A DNA stretch of 10,378 nt, taken from the NCBI GenBank assembly GCA_927911515.1, contig CAKMQH010000127.1:1-10378 (forward strand). The letters run 5' to 3'. This DNA comes from an uncultured Neisseria sp. (GTDB lineage Bacteria > Pseudomonadota > Gammaproteobacteria > Burkholderiales > Neisseriaceae). The notes beneath the pieces are model-generated. The model was not told the DNA's origin and made no database searches. It saw only the letters and a list, made by a program, of their open reading frames with translations. Shown here one piece after another: positions 7,258-10,378 of the stretch; the first letter of the stretch is position 1, and each line of letters opens with the position of its first letter. Both the position numbers and the translations under genes were made by a program.

Positions 7258-8249
7258 TTATTTCAACAATCCCCGCCACAAGGCTTCTTCATCATCCGCA
7301 ATCTTGCGCAAAAATGCGGCGATTTCGCGGCAGCCGTTTTCGGACGGCTTTTTGCACTGCTTCACGCACATCGCTGCAAACTGCCGCCATTGGTCACCGA
7401 TGGCGGTCATTTGTTCTGAGGCCGTCTGAAACGCGGGGTTGTCGCAGATACGGGCGGCCTGTTCGAGGAAATAGGCGTAGATATAGCGGAAACCTGCGCC
7501 GCCGGTGCCGATTTCTTCCTGCATCCGCACGAGATGGCCGAGGAACAGCTTTTGGTATTTTGCATTTCGTTTGGCAGGCAGGGCTTCAATGTTTTTTGCC
7601 AACGTGCGGATGCCTTTTACGCCGGCGAAAAAACAGGCGGGAGCATTTGTTTGGCGTTTTTGCGTATGGCTTTGCGGATGATGGTGGGCAAGTCGGCCTG
7701 AACTTTTTCAGACGACCTGTCGTTTTCCAGCGTGTACATCATGCCTTTTGCCGCCAGCACGCCTTTGGCGAAGCGCGCCCGCTGCAAATCTTCGGCGGCG
7801 CAGCGCTGCACGGTTTCAAACACGGGGTCGCTGATCAGGTAGTCGCCACCGTCTTTGCCATACACCAAGAGATTGTGTGCGTTGAAATGGAAACGCATTT
7901 GCGGCGGGAAATACGGCAGCCAGAATACGGAGGTCTGCAAACCCGCCAGTTTGCCCGATGAAAGCGCGGCATCCAGCGCGTCTTGTCCCTTTTGGGCATT
8001 GGAAAATTTGCGGACGGACAATTTCAGCCCCAATGCCTTGCAGGTGTTTTTGATGATGCCGCGCGGTGCGATGCGGTAGGAAACCAGCGGCATGCCGCCC
8101 AGCTTGACGACGGGCAGCCAGACAAAGGTCAGCGCGTGGGCGATGCCGAAAATCATGGCTTCGTCCAAATCGTGGCCGTGGTATTTGAGCAGCGTGGACA
8201 TTACGCCGCTTTCGCAGTGGGCGGTATGCTGGTGTGGGAATTCGGTCAT
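7258..8249 (-). pseudogene. BtrH-like acyltransferase (BtrH_N + DUF4872), frameshifted
   Basis: The first frame (ATG 8247-8249) carries a BtrH N-terminal domain: His11-Cys12 in TAHCESGVMSTLL, then LGGMPLVSY, His125 in FNAHNLLVYG and Asp141 in YLISDPVFE. These look like a Cys-His-Asp papain-like site. In butirosin synthesis BtrH moves an acyl group from an ACP to an amine, so an ACP-to-acceptor transfer is the likely role (inference). The frame stops at 7617 after residue 210. A second frame (7602-7258) supplies the missing helical C-terminal part (AKNIEALP, then AIGDQWRQFA and IADDEEALWRGLLK), which fits DUF4872. Adding one base to the A6 run at 7628-7633 (T6 on the coding strand) joins them through VFFAGVKGIRTLAKNIEAL into about 330 residues, the normal family size. 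Upstream in-frame extension to 8363 is unlikely to be translated. Confidence 0.8.
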
Positions 8250-8283
8250 GGGGGTGTCAATCAGATATTTGTTTAGAAGTATT

Positions 8284-8312
8284 TTTATAATTAGGCGGCT
8301 GCGTTTCAAACA
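8284..8312 (-). promoter_or_regulatory. Possible internal promoter before the BtrH-like gene
   Basis: An AT-rich island in a GC-rich region holds TATAAA (8284-8289 on the minus strand) with a poor -35 candidate, TGTTTG (8307-8312), 17 bases upstream. It would give a leader of about 28 bases to the ATG at 8249. The -10 is good and the -35 is weak, so this is tentative. Confidence 0.3.
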
Positions 8313-8318
8313 CAGGTA

Positions 8319-8330
8319 AGGTCGTCTGAA
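8319..8330 (+). repeat. DUS copies (AG-mucDUS example)
   Basis: A full 12-base AGGTCGTCTGAA, standing for about sixteen GTCGTCTGAA cores that I found. Their starts are near 91, 134, 1330, 1596, 2384, 2713, 2754, 3982, 4389, 4541, 4964, 5985, 6717, 7707, 8321 and 8779, on both strands. DUS bind ComP during natural transformation. This dialect is the one known from the N. mucosa/N. sicca group. Confidence 0.9.
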
Positions 8331-8376
8331 AAACAAATCAGGGCAGCTTGCCGCCGTCAGCAAGGGCCGGTTCGCC

Positions 8377-8775
8377 TTAATCCGCGTCCGTCCGCTTCAA
8401 TTCGTCTATGCTGATTTGCAGCGCGTCGGCGTATTTTTGCAGGGTTTTGTCGGGCAGTTTGGCGAAGATTTCGGGACGCAGGTGGCGGCGGAGTTGCCAT
8501 TTCCATACGCCCGCGGCCATTGCCAAGCCGGCTTCGTCGTGGCGGAAGCGGAACATATGGTAATACAGCGGCGAATATTTGCCCCGTGCCACTGCTTCGC
8601 GGGCGGCGCGGGTTTGTTCGTCGAGTTCGGCGACTGCCATTTCGGTGGCGTAGGCTTCGTCCTGCCAGCCGCTGCTGGTAGCGGCTTCGTAACGCCCGTC
8701 GCGCGTGCCGTAAATGACTTTCAGATGTCCGTGGTAGCTTTCGCTGTCATCTTGCGGGATGTCTTTGATTTCCAT
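8377..8775 (-). CDS. Hypothetical protein with HTH-like C-terminus
   Basis: A 132-residue soluble, charged protein that I do not recognise by name. It has no signal peptide or membrane segment. The N-terminal half (HLKVIYGTRDGRYEAATSSG) could be beta-rich, and a helical stretch with many Ala/Glu/Arg follows (45-65). The tail from about residue 80 (LAMAAGVWKWQLRRHLRPEIF, then LQKYADALQISIDELKR) resembles a diverged Xre-type helix-turn-helix, where the last helix often reads like YADALGISVDEL. It could be a local regulator or a small helper of the ketosynthase. It starts 27 bp after the KSIII stop, and an AG-mucDUS ends three bases before its ATG, so it belongs to the same operon. Confidence 0.75.
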   Translation of the reverse strand: MEIKDIPQDDSESYHGHLKVIYGTRDGRYEAATSSGWQDEAYATEMAVAELDEQTRAAREAVARGKYSPLYYHMFRFRHDEAGLAMAAGVWKWQLRRHLRPEIFAKLPDKTLQKYADALQISIDELKRTDAD

Positions 8776-8802
8776 AGTTTCAGACGACCTTTTTTCAGTT
8801 TG

Positions 8803-9960
8803 CTATACCGCTTCCAAAAGCATGAAACAAGTTGAGAAACGCCCGCTTTCGGGAACGTAGCACAAAACTTTTTGACCGCGCTCCAATGGGAAAGTGCGCA
8901 TAAATTCTTCAAGGATGATGTAAATCGATGCCGAGCCGGTGTTGCCTTTGGTGTAGAGGTTGGTAAACCATTTTTCCTGCGGGATGTCGAAGCCGATGTT
9001 TTTCAGACCGTCTGAAAGACGGTCGCGGAAAAAGCCGGAAGAGTAGTGCGGCAGGAACCAGTCGATTTCGTCGGCGCGGATGCCGTGTTTGGCGGCGATT
9101 TGCGCGAGCGGTTTTTCCACCGTGTATCGGACGATGTTTTCGTTCAATAGTTTTACGTCCTGCTTGACCGCCATCAGGCTGTGGCGGCGGCTGTATTCGG
9201 GGTCGGCGTGTTTCCAGCCTTCGAACACGCCGTCACGGAATTCTGCGCCGGCATACATGCAGGGCGGCATTTCGTTGGCGTAGGAGAGCAGCTCTATCCA
9301 GCGGATTTTCAGGCTGAGGCCGTCTGAATTGGGGCGGTCGGACAAGTATGCCGCGCCCGCGCCGTCCGACAGCATCCAGCGTAAAAAGTCTTTTTCAAAA
9401 CCGATTTCGGGGGAGGCGTTTTCCAGCTTTTTATGGTCGGTTTCGTGTTGGAACACTTCGCCGCGCATTACCGCCGAAGCGTTTTCCGACGCGGCGGCGA
9501 CGGCGTGGGCGTGTTCGCCGGTGCGGATGGCGTTGTAGGCGTGTTTCATCGCTGCCATACCTGCCGCGCAAACGCCCGCCATGCTCAACACTTCGCAGGA
9601 GGGTATATTTAAAAGACCGTGTACCATCACGCCGTGTCCGGGCATGGTTTGGTCGGGGTAGGACGTAGCGCAGGACAGGCTGGTGATGTCTTCGGGCTTG
9701 ATGCCTTGTGCGAACAGCCGACGGACTGCCTCGGCGGCAAGTTCGGCATTGGTATGCGTGGCGCGGCGGCTGTCGGGGTCTATGGCGTAATGCCGTGTTT
9801 GGATACCGTTGGAACGCAAAATCATGCGCCGAACGCGCGAGGGCAGCTCGCCCGCCATGCCGAGAACGGCTTCCATCTCGTCATTGCCGACGGGCGCGTT
9901 GGGCAGGAAGGCGGCGATGTGGTTGAGGTAAACGTTTTTGAGTGTGTTATTTGGAATCAT
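8803..9960 (-). CDS. Beta-ketoacyl-ACP synthase III-like (FabH family)
   Basis: A 385-residue thiolase-fold condensing enzyme. The catalytic Cys131 lies in SMAGVCAAGMAAM, His305 in DWFLPHYSSG and Asn340 in YTKGNTGSASIYI, so the KSIII Cys-His-Asn triad is complete. It is longer than housekeeping FabH (about 317), as in secondary-metabolite KSIII enzymes. The extra length includes a charged insert near 165-190. Such enzymes usually prime a chain with an acyl-CoA or ACP starter, or join two chains, as in dialkylresorcinol synthesis. Which applies here cannot be told. It is the first gene of the leftward operon and follows a palindromic element. The Shine-Dalgarno is weak (AAAGAACC before ATG). 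Confidence 0.93.
   Translation of the reverse strand: MIPNNTLKNVYLNHIAAFLPNAPVGNDEMEAVLGMAGELPSRVRRMILRSNGIQTRHYAIDPDSRRATHTNAELAAEAVRRLFAQGIKPEDITSLSCATSYPDQTMPGHGVMVHGLLNIPSCEVLSMAGVCAAGMAAMKHAYNAIRTGEHAHAVAAASENASAVMRGEVFQHETDHKKLENASPEIGFEKDFLRWMLSDGAGAAYLSDRPNSDGLSLKIRWIELLSYANEMPPCMYAGAEFRDGVFEGWKHADPEYSRRHSLMAVKQDVKLLNENIVRYTVEKPLAQIAAKHGIRADEIDWFLPHYSSGFFRDRLSDGLKNIGFDIPQEKWFTNLYTKGNTGSASIYIILEEFMRTFPLERGQKVLCYVPESGRFSTCFMLLEAV
9317..9328 (+). repeat. DUS copies (AG-DUS dialect example)
   Basis: A full AGGCCGTCTGAA inside the KSIII gene, standing for six GCC-type copies near 6801, 7142, 7419, 9317, 10305 and 10362. None occurs left of 6800. AG-DUS is the dialect of other Neisseria groups, such as N. 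subflava and relatives. Confidence 0.88.
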
Positions 9961-9971
9961 GGTTCTTTGTT

Positions 9972-10030
9972 ATATGGCGAAACAAAATATGGATACTACG
10001 GCGTAGCCTTGCCTTATTTTGTCTCACTAT
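9972..10030. repeat. Palindromic MITE-like element upstream of the operon
   Basis: A 59-bp imperfect palindrome centred on base 10001. The outer arms are GCGAAACAAAATATGG on the + strand (9977-9992) and GTGAGACAAAATAAGG on the minus strand (10027-10012), which match at 13 of 16 positions. The core CTACG-G-CGTAG (9996-10006) is a perfect palindrome. Both ends carry ATA/TATA-type bases. Bases 9997-10015 match 17 of 19 with part of the CREE at 179-197. It fills nearly all of the gap between the GNAT stop and the KSIII start and would fold into a strong hairpin in RNA. I do not recognise a named family. Confidence 0.55.
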
Positions 10031-10039
10031 GATAAGTGG

Positions 10040-10285
10040 TCAGCTGATAAACCGCGCCGCGTAATCGCAGCTTGCGGTAAGCGGGATGCCGTGCGCATCG
10101 GCATATGCCATTAACGCATCCACCAGCATTCGGGCGATGCCCTGATTGCGGAAATTGGGCGAAACTTCGGTATGGTCCACGTCCCAGCTTCCGTTGTGTT
10201 CGGTATAACTGATGTAGCCTGCTTCTAAGCCGTTGATGTCGATTTGGAAGCGGCGGCGTTCGGGGTAATGGATCACTTCGGGCAT
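10040..10285 (-). CDS. Small GNAT-family N-acetyltransferase
   Basis: An 81-residue protein of the short GNAT type (Acetyltransf_CG, YidJ-like), which usually runs 80-100 residues. The acetyl-CoA-binding motif A is visible as VSPNFRNQGIARMLVDALMAYA (residues 41-62), and GYISYTEHNG near 23-32 forms the preceding beta-hairpin. The target is unknown. The ATG at 10283-10285 gives the expected N-terminus, PEVIHYPERRRF, with a weak AAAG upstream. It is on the same strand as the ketosynthase operon but is separated from it by the palindromic element, and it is probably an unrelated housekeeping-type gene. Confidence 0.88.
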   Translation of the reverse strand: MPEVIHYPERRRFQIDINGLEAGYISYTEHNGSWDVDHTEVSPNFRNQGIARMLVDALMAYADAHGIPLTASCDYAARFIS

Positions 10286-10303
10286 GGTGCGCTTTCTTTA
10301 TTT

Positions 10304-10374
10304 GAGGCCGTCTGAAAAGCAAGACTGTCGTCGGCCGTTGCTGTAAAACATTTTGGTCGTTTTCAGACGGCCTC
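10304..10374. terminator. AG-DUS inverted repeat at right edge
   Basis: GAGGCCGTCTGAAAA (10304-10318) faces its exact reverse complement (10360-10374), giving a 15-bp stem with a 41-base loop. It lies between the GNAT start and whatever gene is off the right edge. The paired-DUS form is that of a Neisseria terminator, but neither side has a clear U tract and the loop is long. It uses the GCC dialect, unlike the hairpins at the left end. Confidence 0.5.
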
Positions 10375-10378
10375 TGCC

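Noticed and set aside
7162..7429. Two + strand frames of 85 codons that begin in the gap before the ATPase
   Set aside because: They run into the antisense of the BtrH-like tail, have no ribosome site, and show no family features.
7258..7602. A separate small gene of 114 codons
   Set aside because: Its protein reads as the C-terminal part of a BtrH-like enzyme, and it joins the upstream frame with one base in a T6 run. It has no Shine-Dalgarno of its own.
9001..9017. Near-palindrome TTCAGACCGTCTGAA as a terminator or DUS pair
   Set aside because: It lies within the KSIII codons, the DUS cores are incomplete on both sides, and the loop of three bases with no U tract does not suit termination.
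1..10378. tRNA, rRNA, CRISPR array, insertion sequence or phage genes
   Set aside because: I saw no cloverleaf-like segment, no regularly spaced direct repeats and no transposase or integrase motifs in any frame.

Overview
The window looks like a chromosomal segment from a commensal Neisseria. The best guess is the N. mucosa / N. sicca group, because the DNA uptake sequence (DUS) that recurs throughout is mostly AGGTCGTCTGAA, the AG-mucDUS dialect. A minority of GCC-type AG-DUS copies (AGGCCGTCTGAA) occurs, all of them to the right of about 6.8 kb. A Correia repeat (CREE), another Neisseria hallmark, lies near the left end. Every credible gene is on the minus strand, so transcription runs from right to left.

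Layout, in the direction of transcription. (1) A small GNAT acetyltransferase gene (10285-10040) sits downstream of a DUS inverted repeat. (2) A compact palindromic, MITE-like element (9972-10030) lies in the gap before the main gene set. (3) The main set is a ketosynthase/ACP locus of aryl-polyene-like (type II PKS/FAS-like) character. It contains a FabH-like ketosynthase III (9960-8803), an unrecognised 132-residue protein with an HTH-like tail (8775-8377), and a BtrH-like acyltransferase split by a frameshift (8249-7258). These are followed by an ABC ATPase (7138-6224), an ABC-2 permease (6227-4974), an acyl carrier protein (4891-4601), an elongating ketosynthase (4604-3549) and a ketosynthase-like chain-length-factor partner, also frameshifted (3567-2817). 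(4) A DUS hairpin terminator (2708-2768) and a good sigma70-type promoter (2650-2679) follow. (5) An MMPL/RND-family exporter, frameshifted (2619-273), is followed by the CREE (155-261) and a second DUS terminator hairpin (86-147).

How the genes may work together (inference): KSIII would prime, and the KS/CLF pair would elongate a chain on the ACP. The BtrH-like enzyme would move the finished acyl group from the ACP to an acceptor. The ABC pair and the MMPL pump would move the product across or out of the inner membrane. No adenylation/ligase, ketoreductase, dehydratase, thioesterase, acyltransferase of the usual APE type or phosphopantetheinyl transferase is present here. The locus is therefore either incomplete, helped by genes elsewhere, or makes something other than a standard aryl polyene.

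The most striking observation is that three of the locus genes (MMPL, CLF, BtrH-like) each carry a single-base frameshift placed most simply in a homopolymer of exactly six bases. Longer homopolymers in the neighbouring permease are in frame. Sequencing error, recent decay and on/off switching cannot be told apart from the sequence alone.
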